From Leptospira sp. WS39.C2 (GTDB lineage Bacteria; Spirochaetota; Leptospiria; Leptospirales; Leptospiraceae): a stretch of DNA of 64,000 nt. Both the position numbers and the translations under genes were made by a program. Positions 1 to 9,412 of the stretch are shown here, piece by piece. Within the stretch, counting starts at the first letter, position 1, and each line of letters starts with the position of its first letter. The notes under the pieces are model-generated. The model ran no database searches. It saw only the letters and a program-made list of their open reading frames with translations, and had not been told where the DNA came from. The DNA is taken from positions 248,001-312,000 of the forward strand of contig NZ_CP162142.1 of assembly GCF_040833965.1 (NCBI RefSeq), read 5' to 3'.

Positions 1-1730
1 TCTGTGATGGTTAAAATCACTCTTTGGATTCCCAAACTCAAAATTTCATTCAAACCTTTTTTCTGAGAAACTTGTTCATCGATCCCATCCATTTGTTTGA
101 TATCTTCTGTGAAGGTTTTGGGATTGATTTGGTTTTTTTGGATTTGTTGGTAAATCCTTTGTGAGACCGTTAGACCTTGTTTGACAAGGATCATAAATTC
201 TTTTAATGCAGTTATTGTATTTTGAATGTCTTTTATCAGCAATGTTCGATCAAAAAAAGATGTGTTATCTTTGAGTTTGGATTGGATCAAATTTTTTATC
301 GTTAAAACAGCTTCGATCTGTTTCTTTTTTGTAATGCCATCACTTGGAAATTCTCTTTCAAAATGGGAATGTTCCATTCCTTCGAGTTTTGCACCAAACA
401 TAGTTAAGTTGGTCCATGGGTTTTCTTTTGTATGATCTTCAAACCATTTTTTGAAAATTAACATCTTTTCGTTGGTGATATATGTTTCATTTTGAATTCC
501 CAAAACTTGTTTTTGGGGTAGGGCAAATAGTTGTTTGTAATTGTGTTTTTCTCTACGAAACTTTCTAGATTCTATGTAGTTCAGTCTTTCTTCAAGGACT
601 GCACCTTTTGAATGTGCAAGACCATTCGTGAAACTTAAGTCTTGACCTACTAAATACACTTTTTCTGCACCCATAAGTGTTCCAAGGCTTGCCGCATTTG
701 TGGAAACAGAACCACCAAAAGGAACGGAGCCAATTTCACTTGTAGAAGTTTTTTCCAATAATTGGAGTAAAGGAAAAGGAGAAGATGTAACAAAACCTTT
801 GTTAGGCCCTTTGTCCAATCTTAAACTGAGATAAGTAGAAGTAGGATCAAATACCAAAATCCCGTTTCCTTTGTAGTCCTCTAAATACTGACTATTCAAA
901 GCTTGAGGGTCGACAGAATAAACCAAATCAGGATCCACTCCAAAGGAAGTGAGAATCGGAACCGCAGTGTCAACAGCAAGTAATAAGAATTGGTTTCGGT
1001 ATTTGAGAATTTCGGGAATAGACTCAGACAAACTGGGTCCTGCACAAGCAATGACAATATTTGCCCCATTAGCAATTCCAAATAAATCAGAGACTGGCCG
1101 AAAATAAGACAATTCAGGTAAGTTATAACAAATATTTTTTGCCCAAATTTTTTCAAATCGAGTTAGTGTAGCTAAGTTTACATCCTTCTTATGAAACATT
1201 TGTTCGGCTATGAGTTTGAGTCGATTGTAATCTGTTTCTTTCCATTGCCATGAACCACGGTGGGGGACAAAACTAATCGGATGGGTTCCCTTTCCTTTCA
1301 CAGCTTCTGTGAGTTGGTCTTCTAAGTGCTCACCCGTAACAAGGACAAGTTTTCCCGATAAGAATGCTTCCGAAAAATCAAACTTTTTCAAAGCCTCTCG
1401 AATCAAAAAAGGAAACGGTTCCATCCATAAGATCGTTACCTTTGGTCTTTCTAATAAAAATGGAATGATGTATCCGATACCAGCACCAAACAAGAGATAA
1501 ATGCGTTCGGTTCCATCATGGGGAAGTTCAGAGACAAAACGAAGAGCTTCTTTTTTCGGATCAAATTGGCTATGGATCCAAACACCATCAATAACTAAGG
1601 TATCCTCACCTGTTTTAGATAAAACTCGTTTGTAATGAATTCCTTCCTCCATAGAGTTTTCTGTTTGGATCAAATCCGAAACGGAAGAAGGCAAACTTGC
1701 TAAATTTTTGGAAAAAAAAGATTCGTTCAC
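1..1730 (-). CDS. MAF/DUF115-family protein (motility-associated factor glycosyltransferase-like), 3' end outside window
   Basis: The frame is open from a GTG at 1730 to the window edge, about 576 codons, so the C-terminus is missing. The central part carries the features of the DUF115/MptE-like family often annotated as motility-associated glycosyltransferase: a CAGPSLSESIP segment, then a stretch around VDPDLVYSVDPQ, then VGQDLSFTNGLAHSKG. Family members in flagellated bacteria are linked to transfer of nonulosonic acids to flagellins; the substrate here is not visible. The proposed GTG directly follows the ftsI stop codon (TAA at 1731-1733), so the gene is probably translated by coupling, as no strong ribosome binding site is visible. 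An internal ATG about 26 codons in (near 1652) is an alternative start. It is the last visible gene of the lepB-ftsI run. Confidence 0.8.
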   Translation of the reverse strand, partial: MNESFFSKNLASLPSSVSDLIQTENSMEEGIHYKRVLSKTGEDTLVIDGVWIHSQFDPKKEALRFVSELPHDGTERIYLLFGAGIGYIIPFLLERPKVTILWMEPFPFLIREALKKFDFSEAFLSGKLVLVTGEHLEDQLTEAVKGKGTHPISFVPHRGSWQWKETDYNRLKLIAEQMFHKKDVNLATLTRFEKIWAKNICYNLPELSYFRPVSDLFGIANGANIVIACAGPSLSESIPEILKYRNQFLLLAVDTAVPILTSFGVDPDLVYSVDPQALNSQYLEDYKGNGILVFDPTSTYLSLRLDKGPNKGFVTSSPFPLLQLLEKTSTSEIGSVPFGGSVSTNAASLGTLMGAEKVYLVGQDLSFTNGLAHSKGAVLEERLNYIESRKFRREKHNYKQLFALPQKQVLGIQNETYITNEKMLIFKKWFEDHTKENPWTNLTMFGAKLEGMEHSHFEREFPSDGITKKKQIEAVLTIKNLIQSKLKDNTSFFDRTLLIKDIQNTITALKEFMILVKQGLTVSQRIYQQIQKNQINPKTFTEDIKQMDGIDEQVSQKKGLNEILSLGIQRVILTIT

Positions 1731-3542
1731 TTACGGTTCCAAAACAATCTTTACGTTGGTTCCTGGATTGATGGGTGAGTTGGGTTTAGGTTCTTGTGAC
1801 TTAACAAAGCCGGAACCTTCAAGGTTATACTTGACTTTCAATTGTTTTAATACTTGGATCACTTCAGAAGCAGTAAGGCCTGTTACGTCTGGCATTTGTT
1901 TGGGATCCACTTTAAAGATTTTATTCTTTTGATTATTTAAGCGGTAAACCAAAGCTTTTTCACTTCTTTCGACAATTGGTATGATACTTTCCACAACTTC
2001 ACGAAAAACAGGAGCTGCAATCCCTCCACCAGTATGTGAATCTCCACCAGGTTCATCAAAGACAATAAGACCAACATACTTTGGTTTGTCGGCAGGGAAA
2101 AAACCAAGGAAACTAGCTGTAAACAAACCTGCTTGGTAACCTTCTCCCGCTTTTGCTTTTTGAGAAGTTCCAGTTTTCCCTGCGATAAAGTAGTTTTCTA
2201 AATAGGCTTTTTTACCCGTACCTTGTGATACTGCCTTTCCCATGGCACCAAGAGTTTTTCCAGCTGCACCTGGTTTAATGCCAATTAACTCTGATTTTGT
2301 GGAAAATTCATGCACCAATTCACCATACGAATTTGTGATTTGTGAAACAACAGAAGGCTCAAACAATATTCCCCCATTCACAACTGCTGCCGCTGCAGTA
2401 ATCAGTTGTATTGGTGTCACAGAAACTCCTTGTCCAATGGACATAAAGTACGGAGTACTTTTATTCCATTTGTTAAGTGGTGGGAGGTATCCTTTGGCTT
2501 CATGAATAGAAAAATTGGTTCGTTTTCCAAACTTAAAATGATCCAAATAACGATAGTAAGTAGCTTCATCAATTTTTTGAGCTGCTTTGATGATTCCAAC
2601 ATTACAAGAATATTGTAAAATTTCGTCTAAGTTCACATGGCCATGTTTATCTGTACAACGAATGATGGTTTTTCCAATTTCAATGTATCCAGGGCAGTGG
2701 AAACGTTCTCCCGGAAGGATTTTCCCTTCGTTTAAGAGCATCAAAGCAATGAAAATTTTCATAGTGGATCCGGGTTCATAAACATGCCGGATGGACCAAT
2801 TACTATGAGATTCCACTGGGAAATCTTGGAAATGGTTTGGATCAAAACTGGGAAAAGAAGCCATGGCTAAAATTTTTCCTGTTTCTGTATCCATGATCAT
2901 ACCAATCCCACGTTTTGAAGCTGTTTGTTGGAAAGCTTTTTGTAAAGATTTTTCTAAACGGTATTGGATAATGCTATCAATTGTTAGGTGAACATTATTT
3001 CCTTTTGAAGATTCTGCATCTGGTGTTGATAAAAGTTCCAGGTTGTATAACATCTCAAGACCCGAGAGGGCTTTATCATCATCATAACCTGTAAATCCAA
3101 GTAAACTTGCTGCTAAACTTCCTTGTGGGTAAATCCGTTTATATTCTTTTTCAACTCGAACGCCTGGCAAAGAAAGAGTTTTGATTTTTTCAGCTTTGGT
3201 TAATTCAATTTCTCTTTTTAATAAAAAATAATTTTGTTTATCCCGAATGGTTTCCATTAGTTTGTTTGTTGGAATACCAAGTACAGGACCTAACTCTTGT
3301 GCTGTGAGTTCGGGGTCATAGATATTAGATGGGTCAATTCCAACAGTTGCCGATTCTCTAGAGATGGCAAGTTCAATGCCTCTCCGATCGTAAATGGTTC
3401 CTCTTTGGACAAACTTACTTGCTTTTAAATTAATGATGTTTTCATTGAAGTAGGTAAGATACACCACTCGGAAAACCAAAACGACAAATAACGAAAGAAT
3501 AAAATAAAAAATATACTTAAATCGAAGTTTGTATTCTGTCAT
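1731..3542 (-). CDS. ftsI: Penicillin-binding protein, FtsI/PBP2-type peptidoglycan D,D-transpeptidase with C-terminal PASTA domain
   Basis: 603 residues. A short cytoplasmic start and one membrane segment (about 10-30) are followed by the dimerisation domain (RGTIYDRRG at 47-55) and a transpeptidase domain. All three active-site motifs are present: S259-T-M-K262 (acylated serine), S312-C-N314 and K456-T-G458. Residues from about 545 to the end (beginning MPDVTGLTASEV) form a single PASTA domain, which in other penicillin-binding proteins senses or binds peptidoglycan. It should cross-link septal peptidoglycan in the periplasm as an FtsI-type enzyme; a PBP2 role in elongation cannot be excluded from sequence alone. 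It starts 2 bases after the lepB stop, so the two are co-transcribed. Confidence 0.92.
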   Translation of the reverse strand: MTEYKLRFKYIFYFILSLFVVLVFRVVYLTYFNENIINLKASKFVQRGTIYDRRGIELAISRESATVGIDPSNIYDPELTAQELGPVLGIPTNKLMETIRDKQNYFLLKREIELTKAEKIKTLSLPGVRVEKEYKRIYPQGSLAASLLGFTGYDDDKALSGLEMLYNLELLSTPDAESSKGNNVHLTIDSIIQYRLEKSLQKAFQQTASKRGIGMIMDTETGKILAMASFPSFDPNHFQDFPVESHSNWSIRHVYEPGSTMKIFIALMLLNEGKILPGERFHCPGYIEIGKTIIRCTDKHGHVNLDEILQYSCNVGIIKAAQKIDEATYYRYLDHFKFGKRTNFSIHEAKGYLPPLNKWNKSTPYFMSIGQGVSVTPIQLITAAAAVVNGGILFEPSVVSQITNSYGELVHEFSTKSELIGIKPGAAGKTLGAMGKAVSQGTGKKAYLENYFIAGKTGTSQKAKAGEGYQAGLFTASFLGFFPADKPKYVGLIVFDEPGGDSHTGGGIAAPVFREVVESIIPIVERSEKALVYRLNNQKNKIFKVDPKQMPDVTGLTASEVIQVLKQLKVKYNLEGSGFVKSQEPKPNSPINPGTNVKIVLEP

Positions 3543-3544
3543 TG

Positions 3545-4150
3545 TTAAAAATAAAAGACTACCTTTCCTTTGATTTTTTCCACAGGTACTAGTCCAAAGG
3601 ATCTAGAGTCAGTAGAATACTGCCGATTGTCACCAAGAAGTAAATAATATCCAGGAGGGATCCTTCCTTGTCTGTCCATAGCAAGGAAAGGGGAATGGTG
3701 ACGGTTTAAAAATACTGAGGTCGAAGGTTCACTCGTATATGTTCCTTTTGGAAGGTAATTTTCTAAGAGTTCCATCGAGTCAATGAGGACTCTCCCAGCT
3801 TCAATGGAATAAAATTCTCCTGGCAAACCTATCACTCGTTTGACGACAAGTTCATCCTCTTGGCTCACAAATAACACTAAATCCAATTTATGGATGTTAG
3901 GATCTGTGTACAATAATTCTGTTCCAAAAAATTTGGCAGAGATTGCAAATCCACCTTTCCAAACAAATACGATGGACCCATGTTCCAAAGTAGGATACAT
4001 GGAATTCCCTTGGACAGAATAAATTTGGAATAAAAAGATTCGGACAAAAAGTAAAAAACAGAGAAATAAGAAGACGAAGAGGCCTCTTCTCATGTATCGT
4101 TTGAATTTAAACCACCATTTTGGGGCCTTAGTTTCTGTTTCCATATCCAT
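3545..4150 (-). CDS. lepB: Signal peptidase I
   Basis: 201 residues from the ATG at 4150 (a TTG one codon upstream is also in frame). A basic N-terminus and one membrane segment (about 24-43) anchor a periplasmic catalytic domain. The catalytic serine lies in GNSMYPTL (about S50) and the general-base lysine in VVKRVIG (about K104). The conserved GDNR (from about 173) and STDSRSFG motif follow. The enzyme cleaves signal peptides of secreted non-lipoprotein precursors. It is the first gene of the lepB-ftsI-maf run and diverges from thrC across a gap of 89 bases. Confidence 0.92.
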   Translation of the reverse strand: MDMETETKAPKWWFKFKRYMRRGLFVFLFLCFLLFVRIFLFQIYSVQGNSMYPTLEHGSIVFVWKGGFAISAKFFGTELLYTDPNIHKLDLVLFVSQEDELVVKRVIGLPGEFYSIEAGRVLIDSMELLENYLPKGTYTSEPSTSVFLNRHHSPFLAMDRQGRIPPGYYLLLGDNRQYSTDSRSFGLVPVEKIKGKVVFYF

Positions 4151-4239
4151 CAAAAAACGATAAAAATCATTCGTGCATTTTTCCCCTTTCCAAAGAATGG
4201 AAAAGGAAGTTTCCGTAAATCTGAAGCCTAGAGAAGTCT

Positions 4240-5589
4240 ATGTCACTTACAAAATATCAATTCCGAGCACAGTTTCGCTGCACTAACGACTCCTGTCGCA
4301 AAACGTATCCACTCCACCAAGTGATTTATTCCTGTTCCAGTTGTGGAGAACTTCTCAGCGTCGAACATGATTTAGACAGCCTGAAAAAAATCCCAGCCGA
4401 AGAATGGAAATCCACCTTCGAATCCCGCTTTCGGTCCAGCCAATTCCCTAATGCTTCTGGGGTATGGGGCAAAAAAGAGTGGGTTCTTCCCGAAATCAAA
4501 GAGGAAAACATCATCACTTCCGGGGAAGGGACAACACATTTGTACGACGCTTCTCGTTTTGCCAAGGACCTTGGACTCAAAAGCCTTCATGTCAAACAAT
4601 GCGGAGTTTCTCATACAGGTTCCTTCAAAGATTTAGGTATGACAGTTCTTGTGAGCCAAGTGAACCAAATGATTTCCGATGGAGTTCCCATCAAAGCAGT
4701 CGCTTGTGCTTCCACGGGAGATACTTCAGCGGCACTTGCTTCCTATGCTGCCAAAGCAGGAATCCCAGCAATCATTTTACTTCCAGCTAACAAAGTGTCA
4801 ACGGCACAGCTCATCCAACCTGTCTCCAATGGGGCAATTGTCCTTGCTTTGGAAACAGACTTTGATGGTTGTATGGCTGTTGTAAAAGAACTCACCCAAG
4901 AAAAGTCCATTTACTTAGCAAATTCAATGAATTCTCTCCGAATTGAAGGACAAAAATCCATATCCATTGAAATCATCCAACAATTAGGTTGGAATGTACC
5001 TGACTGGATAGTCATCCCTGGTGGGAATTTAGGGAACGTCTCTGCACTTGGAATGGGTTTTGAAATGATGTTAGAGCTTGGTCTCATCAATAAACTACCA
5101 CGGATCATCCTTGCTCAGGCAAAAAATGCAAGTCCTTTGTACGATTCGTATAAGAAGGGTTTTGCGGAGTTCTCTCCCGTGACTGCGGAAAAAACCTTAG
5201 CATCCGCAATCCAAATCGGTGATCCTGTTTCTGTGAAAAAAGCGATCCGCGTTCTGAAAAAATTCAAAGGGATCGTGGAAGTTGCGACGGAAGAAGAATT
5301 GGCAAATGCGGCTGCCAAAGGGGATTTGTATGGTTTGTACAATGACCCTCATACTGGTGTGGCCCTTGCAGCACTTTTAAAATCCATCCAATCTGGCGAA
5401 GTGAAACAAGATGAGTCCGTAGTTGTGATTTCTACTGCCAATGGGCTCAAATTCACTGAGTTCAAACTCGCTTTCCACGAGGGAAAAATACCAAAAGTGG
5501 ATGAAGCCTTGAAGAATGTGATTTTACCTTGTAAGCCGACTTTATCAGGTGTGATGGAAATCCTCGCCAAACATTTGAAGAAACCATAA
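4240..5589 (+). CDS. thrC: Threonine synthase
   Basis: 449 residues. The protein is a fold-type II PLP enzyme; the cofactor lysine is K130 in SHTGSFKDLG, and the glycine-rich phosphate loop is at VIPGGNLGN. It converts O-phosphohomoserine to threonine. The N-terminus has a four-cysteine cluster (C14, C19, C32, C35), a rubredoxin-like zinc ribbon seen in a subset of threonine synthases. The ATG at 4240 is preceded by a purine-rich GAGAAG. Threonine dehydratase and other PLP enzymes of this fold are the alternative, but length and motifs favour ThrC. Confidence 0.92.
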   Translation: MSLTKYQFRAQFRCTNDSCRKTYPLHQVIYSCSSCGELLSVEHDLDSLKKIPAEEWKSTFESRFRSSQFPNASGVWGKKEWVLPEIKEENIITSGEGTTHLYDASRFAKDLGLKSLHVKQCGVSHTGSFKDLGMTVLVSQVNQMISDGVPIKAVACASTGDTSAALASYAAKAGIPAIILLPANKVSTAQLIQPVSNGAIVLALETDFDGCMAVVKELTQEKSIYLANSMNSLRIEGQKSISIEIIQQLGWNVPDWIVIPGGNLGNVSALGMGFEMMLELGLINKLPRIILAQAKNASPLYDSYKKGFAEFSPVTAEKTLASAIQIGDPVSVKKAIRVLKKFKGIVEVATEEELANAAAKGDLYGLYNDPHTGVALAALLKSIQSGEVKQDESVVVISTANGLKFTEFKLAFHEGKIPKVDEALKNVILPCKPTLSGVMEILAKHLKKP

Positions 5590-5639
5590 ATCGCTAGACA
5601 AATCTAGGAAACACTGGCAAATTTTTTAAGTTTATCTGT

Positions 5640-6350
5640 ATGTCCCAAGAGTTTTCTCTCAGTCCAAATTTTTGTCGAACTGTGGATCAGGCAGTCGAGG
5701 CTGGGAAAAAAATTTCCATGATCACCTATGTGATGGGAGACATAGGTGAGGCAAAACTCAAATACATTCTATTACGGATTTTAAGTCGCCTCGGTCGTGA
5801 TGATCTAATGGAACTTTTTTATACTGCTGCAAAGGAATTGATTGTGAATTCTACTAAAGCAGCCATCAAACGTATCATATTTGAGGAACTCAAACTCAAT
5901 ATCCAAAACCTACAAGACTATGAAGAAGGGATGAAACTTTTTAAATCCAGTTTGAATGAGAGAAAGTTTCCCACCTACAAACAAAAAATGCAGGAATCCG
6001 GCTTATTTGTTAAAATCACTTGTATTTACAAAAAAAATAAAATTGATTTAGAGATCAGAAATAATTTTCCATTACTGCCAATTGAGGCCGAAAGAGTAAA
6101 AGAAAAGTTTATTAATGCTAAAAAGTATGATAATCTATTCGAGTTCTTTATGGAACATGGCGACAGTACGGAAGGTGCGGGTATGGGAATCACAATGGTA
6201 GAAATACTTTTGTCTCAATCAGGCTTTGACCGTCGTTTATTTTCAATATATTCATCAGAAAGGAAAAAGGAAACAGTAGCGCGTGTAGAAGTTCCATTGG
6301 ATGATATTCCTAAAGCAAATGGAACTCCTGAACAACTGTTCGTAGAATAA
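5640..6350 (+). CDS. Histidine-kinase-like ATPase (HATPase_c fold), stand-alone
   Basis: 236 residues with no sensor, HAMP or phosphoacceptor (DHp) segment recognisable. An N-box-like stretch AAKELIVNSTKAAIKR (about 62-77) and a G2-box-like GAGMGITMVEILL near the C-terminal third are the signs of a GHKL ATP-binding domain. The usual D-x-G-x-G G1 box is not evident; RNNFPLL stands near where it would be. It may therefore be an anti-sigma-factor-like kinase, a degenerate kinase or a nucleotide-binding partner protein. Its stop codon TAA (6348-6350) shares a base with the ATG of the next gene, so the two proteins are translationally coupled and probably act together. Confidence 0.65.
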   Translation: MSQEFSLSPNFCRTVDQAVEAGKKISMITYVMGDIGEAKLKYILLRILSRLGRDDLMELFYTAAKELIVNSTKAAIKRIIFEELKLNIQNLQDYEEGMKLFKSSLNERKFPTYKQKMQESGLFVKITCIYKKNKIDLEIRNNFPLLPIEAERVKEKFINAKKYDNLFEFFMEHGDSTEGAGMGITMVEILLSQSGFDRRLFSIYSSERKKETVARVEVPLDDIPKANGTPEQLFVE

Positions 6351-7510
6351 TGTCAGAACTAAGCTCAAAAGCAGACCAACTAAAAAGACAAGCAGACCTT
6401 CTCGGTTTGACGAGAGAGGCAGTGTTTACTGATGAACAAGCCAAAGAAGTATTACAAGGGAAAATCACTGATGGTTACCTTGTAAAAGTAAAAATTGACT
6501 TGGACAGTTTGAACGGAATGGTACTCATTTTGGTATCATCCATACGAAAACATATCATGGAATTATATGCAGTTGTGGGAACATCTCCTACCTTTCGCCG
6601 GATTCGCACTTTTGCTGACCATGTTCAAATTTCAACCGACTTAGGTGATATTGGAAAAACAGGAGGGTATGATCCTGCAATCTCCGAAAATATTGGTCGT
6701 GCTGTACATCGTGCCTTCACCAAAGAGAAGTTAGAGGAACTGCTTCCGCTTTGGCAAAAAAAAGATCCATCTCATATTACTGAAATTTTAGAAAACCCTC
6801 TTCTTTTGGCAACAAAAGGTAGGAATATAAAACTCCAAGCAGAAGTTGATAAAATTTCGACAGCTAAGTTTCGGTATGAAAATCCTATGAAAGGTGTCAT
6901 CTTACCCATTCCAAAACCAGAAGATGAAGCGTCAACGGCCCAAGATGCATCGGTTCCTTCAATCTCCACCGAACCAGTGAAAGGCGAAGCCTCTGCTTTA
7001 GAACGTCAGATTTCACAATTTCGAACTGCATTCCCAAAAGAACTCAATATGAAAACAGTCATTTCTCCTATCAATGGAGTTGAGTTTGATAACCTGATGG
7101 AAGGAATGGAAATTTTATTTCGTGTTCCAACAGAAACACCGGAAGGTTTGACGAATGCTCAAATTCTTGGACTCATTGATGAGGAAGGGAAAATCAAAAA
7201 GGAACCAGTTGTGGGTAAATTCCTTGGGATTGCGAGTAACAAAACCGAATACCATATTTTTGCTGAAGGTCCCAACCAATATTTATTCCATTCCATCGAA
7301 GAACACCCTGTCAAAGTGGCGATTCCAAAACCTGCTTCCATTGCTGGTACTGGAAACAAAACGGGAGCAGCCCAAACACAAAAGAAAAAAGGTGGAAATG
7401 CCCAACAACAAGATACAAAGTCTTCAGGTGCCAACTTATTCATGTTAATGGGTGCGTTTATCACAATTGTACTGATTGGTGTCCTAATTTTTGTCATGGT
7501 AATTTTGTAA
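6350..7510 (+). CDS. Unknown protein with a single C-terminal membrane anchor
   Basis: 386 residues, no family recognised. The N-terminal two thirds are soluble and mixed in composition. A linker of low complexity follows (K/Q/G/N/A-rich, about 335-360), then one strongly hydrophobic segment at the extreme C-terminus ending in VLIFVMVIL. There is no signal peptide, so this is the layout of a tail-anchored inner-membrane protein with its bulk in the cytoplasm. The start ATG overlaps the stop of the ATPase gene by one base, which suggests a stoichiometric partner. I cannot assign a function. Confidence 0.7.
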   Translation: MSELSSKADQLKRQADLLGLTREAVFTDEQAKEVLQGKITDGYLVKVKIDLDSLNGMVLILVSSIRKHIMELYAVVGTSPTFRRIRTFADHVQISTDLGDIGKTGGYDPAISENIGRAVHRAFTKEKLEELLPLWQKKDPSHITEILENPLLLATKGRNIKLQAEVDKISTAKFRYENPMKGVILPIPKPEDEASTAQDASVPSISTEPVKGEASALERQISQFRTAFPKELNMKTVISPINGVEFDNLMEGMEILFRVPTETPEGLTNAQILGLIDEEGKIKKEPVVGKFLGIASNKTEYHIFAEGPNQYLFHSIEEHPVKVAIPKPASIAGTGNKTGAAQTQKKKGGNAQQQDTKSSGANLFMLMGAFITIVLIGVLIFVMVIL

Positions 7511-7694
7511 GAATACCATAAGACAATTTAAGTTTTCCACTGGGTCTCGAGAACCGGGACCTTCTTCTCAGTAGTCTCATTTCTTTTTATGTTTAGATAA
7601 TTAAATATTAGAAACGAAAAGTTTGTTAAACCTCGATGACTTCAGAGGCCGAATCTAAATAGCGATGCTGCGGGAAAGGTTTAGAAAGATTCTC

Positions 7695-8210
7695 TTAATC
7701 AAACCTAATCTTTTCAGAGATTTTTTTATACCAGAAAATATTCCATGTAATTCGAATGATTCCTAATGTGGCAGCAAAACCAAACACGAATACAATTTCC
7801 AATAACGATAGTTGTGTTGTAATTTGGTTTAAATATTCTGCAGTTTCTTCCGTATTCATGAGATTGTGATTGTTCCCAATCGATTGCTGAAAGTCCTGAG
7901 TCTCCTGATTGAAATAGGGAAGATACACAATTTGGTAAAAGTTATAAATCAAATTCAAACACGTAAGGAGTATTGGAATCAATGCAAAGACAAAGATAAA
8001 ATTTTTGCTTAATTTTTTTCCATTCAACACATAAAGATTCAAAAATGTTGCAAAAACAAAGTTTAACGTCGATAAGATCGTTAAAAATTTGATCATAACA
8101 ATTTCATAAGATTGGTCTGAGGAAAACTGTTGGTTGTTTTGTATTGTCGTACTAAGAATTACAAAACCTGCTAAAATATCTAGAATACAAATTGTTTTTA
8201 AATGTTTCAA
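7695..8210 (-). CDS. Small polytopic membrane protein, unknown
   Basis: 171 residues with about four hydrophobic segments (near 8-22, 40-65, 75-100 and 135-160), presumably in the inner membrane. No family recognised. The only plausible start is TTG at 8210, which lies six bases after the TAG that ends a remnant copy of the leuS 3' end (8214-8260). This gene therefore seems to have been the original direct downstream neighbour of leuS. It ends at TAA 7695. Confidence 0.55.
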   Translation of the reverse strand: MKHLKTICILDILAGFVILSTTIQNNQQFSSDQSYEIVMIKFLTILSTLNFVFATFLNLYVLNGKKLSKNFIFVFALIPILLTCLNLIYNFYQIVYLPYFNQETQDFQQSIGNNHNLMNTEETAEYLNQITTQLSLLEIVFVFGFAATLGIIRITWNIFWYKKISEKIRFD

Positions 8211-8213
8211 AAT

Positions 8214-8260
8214 CTAACCCGCACCAACGATGTTGATGAGTTTACCTTTCACATAGATTT
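8214..8260 (-). pseudogene. Remnant second copy of the leuS 3' end
   Basis: On the minus strand these 47 bases read IYVKGKLINIVGAG and a TAG stop. This parallels the C-terminus of the intact LeuS (IYVKGKLVNIVVAG, stop at 9497-9499). By eye about 41 of 47 bases match without a gap, including an identical run of 18 bases (8238-8255 against 9521-9538). The copy has no start and begins immediately beyond the stop codon of the lipoprotein gene at 8266. It looks like a recombination or insertion scar rather than a functional gene. Confidence 0.85.
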
Positions 8261-8265
8261 AGAAA

Positions 8266-9291
8266 TTAATTCTTTTTCCAGCTAGCATATTGTACGCGAT
8301 TAGTACCTGTCCCATCGATTGATACAAGAACCCAAGTATCTTTTCCAAATGCAACTCCTTTCCAGGAGTTATTGGCAGCACTGGCTCGAGCCGTCCAAGT
8401 AATCCCATCAGTGGATGTCATGATTCGATTGGTTCCTGTAAATGATGCTGCGAGAAACATTCCATTTCCATAATATACTTCGTACCATTCGTTTTGTTCC
8501 GAAGCGGATCCAGCTGTCCAAGTGATTCCGTCAGTTGACGTCATCACACGGTTGGTCCCTGTTATTGCAACAGCAACAAATTTTCCTTTTCCATAAGTAA
8601 CTGACCGCCAATCATTTGCTTCTGCTGCAAATCGAAGCGTCCAATTAATACCGTCTGTTGATGTAGCAACACGGTTGGTCCCAGATCCAGCCACAGCAAC
8701 AAATAGATTGTTTCCAAAAGTTACGCTGCGCCATGAAGAAGCACCAGGGTTTGCTCGAGTTGTCCAATTGATTCCGTCTGTAGACGTTGCCCAGCTTCCA
8801 GTACTGGCTACAGCAACAAAGATTCCATTTCCATAAGTTACCCAATCAAAAGTGCTTGCGGGACCTGTACGCGAAGTCCAATTGATTCCGTCAGAAGAAC
8901 TCATGATTCGATTTGCACTACCACCACTGGAAAGCGCGACGTACGTATTGTTTCCGTAAGCAACACTTAACCATTGGCCTGCTTCAGATGCTGCTCTAGC
9001 AGTCCAGGACATTCCATCTGAAGAAGTCATAACGCGATTGGTTCCATCTTGTGATACTGCCACAAACTGATTGGAGGCAAACAAAATACCTGCCCATACA
9101 TTTGCCTCAGGTGCTTGTGCCAAAGTAAAATTACTAAGTGTGCAGAGCTCAGGGTTTGTTTCGCATGTCTTTGCTGCGTTTAATAAAAGTAAGGCTTCCA
9201 TAATGGTACGTGAATTGTTTTTGTTGTTAGGATTACATGAGTAAAATTGAAAAAGGATCATTATTATGATACAAGCGAAGCGAATAAACAT
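8266..9291 (-). CDS. Lipoprotein with seven Asp-box-like repeats, probable beta-propeller
   Basis: 341 residues from the ATG at 9291, which has a good GGAG ribosome binding site six bases upstream; a TTG at 9303 is also in frame but overlaps that site. A hydrophobic signal ends in FYSC (C19), a spirochaete-style lipobox. The rest consists of repeats of about 40 residues, each with a core like GNGxFVAVA...GTNRVMTSTDGITWT. Six carry the S-x-D-G-x-x-W-T signature and a seventh, terminal one is degenerate, as expected for a seven-bladed propeller. Asp-box propellers occur in sialidases and binding proteins, but no catalytic residues are evident, so ligand binding at the cell surface is a guess. 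The gene is bracketed by two copies of the leuS 3' end. Confidence 0.75.
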   Translation of the reverse strand: MFIRFACIIIMILFQFYSCNPNNKNNSRTIMEALLLLNAAKTCETNPELCTLSNFTLAQAPEANVWAGILFASNQFVAVSQDGTNRVMTSSDGMSWTARAASEAGQWLSVAYGNNTYVALSSGGSANRIMSSSDGINWTSRTGPASTFDWVTYGNGIFVAVASTGSWATSTDGINWTTRANPGASSWRSVTFGNNLFVAVAGSGTNRVATSTDGINWTLRFAAEANDWRSVTYGKGKFVAVAITGTNRVMTSTDGITWTAGSASEQNEWYEVYYGNGMFLAASFTGTNRIMTSTDGITWTARASAANNSWKGVAFGKDTWVLVSIDGTGTNRVQYASWKKN

Positions 9292-9412
9292 GGATGGCTC
9301 CAAATTAATTATTGATTAAGAGTTTTTTTTATATTTGGGCTTTGTGCTAATGCAAGGATAAATTTATTTATCTTAACTAGGTAGAGTAGAAGGTGAATAA
9401 AAAATAAGTCTC

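Noticed and set aside
896..1156. 86-codon minus-strand frame inside the MAF gene
   Set aside because: Shadow of the MAF frame, which is open through the whole stretch and encodes the recognisable family.
4326..5570. Several long frames opposite or within thrC
   Set aside because: They are out-of-frame shadows of thrC with no domains or ribosome binding sites.
7511..7694. Possible hairpins after the membrane-anchored protein gene
   Set aside because: Pairs such as CCTC/GAGG are short and no T run follows; no supported terminator.
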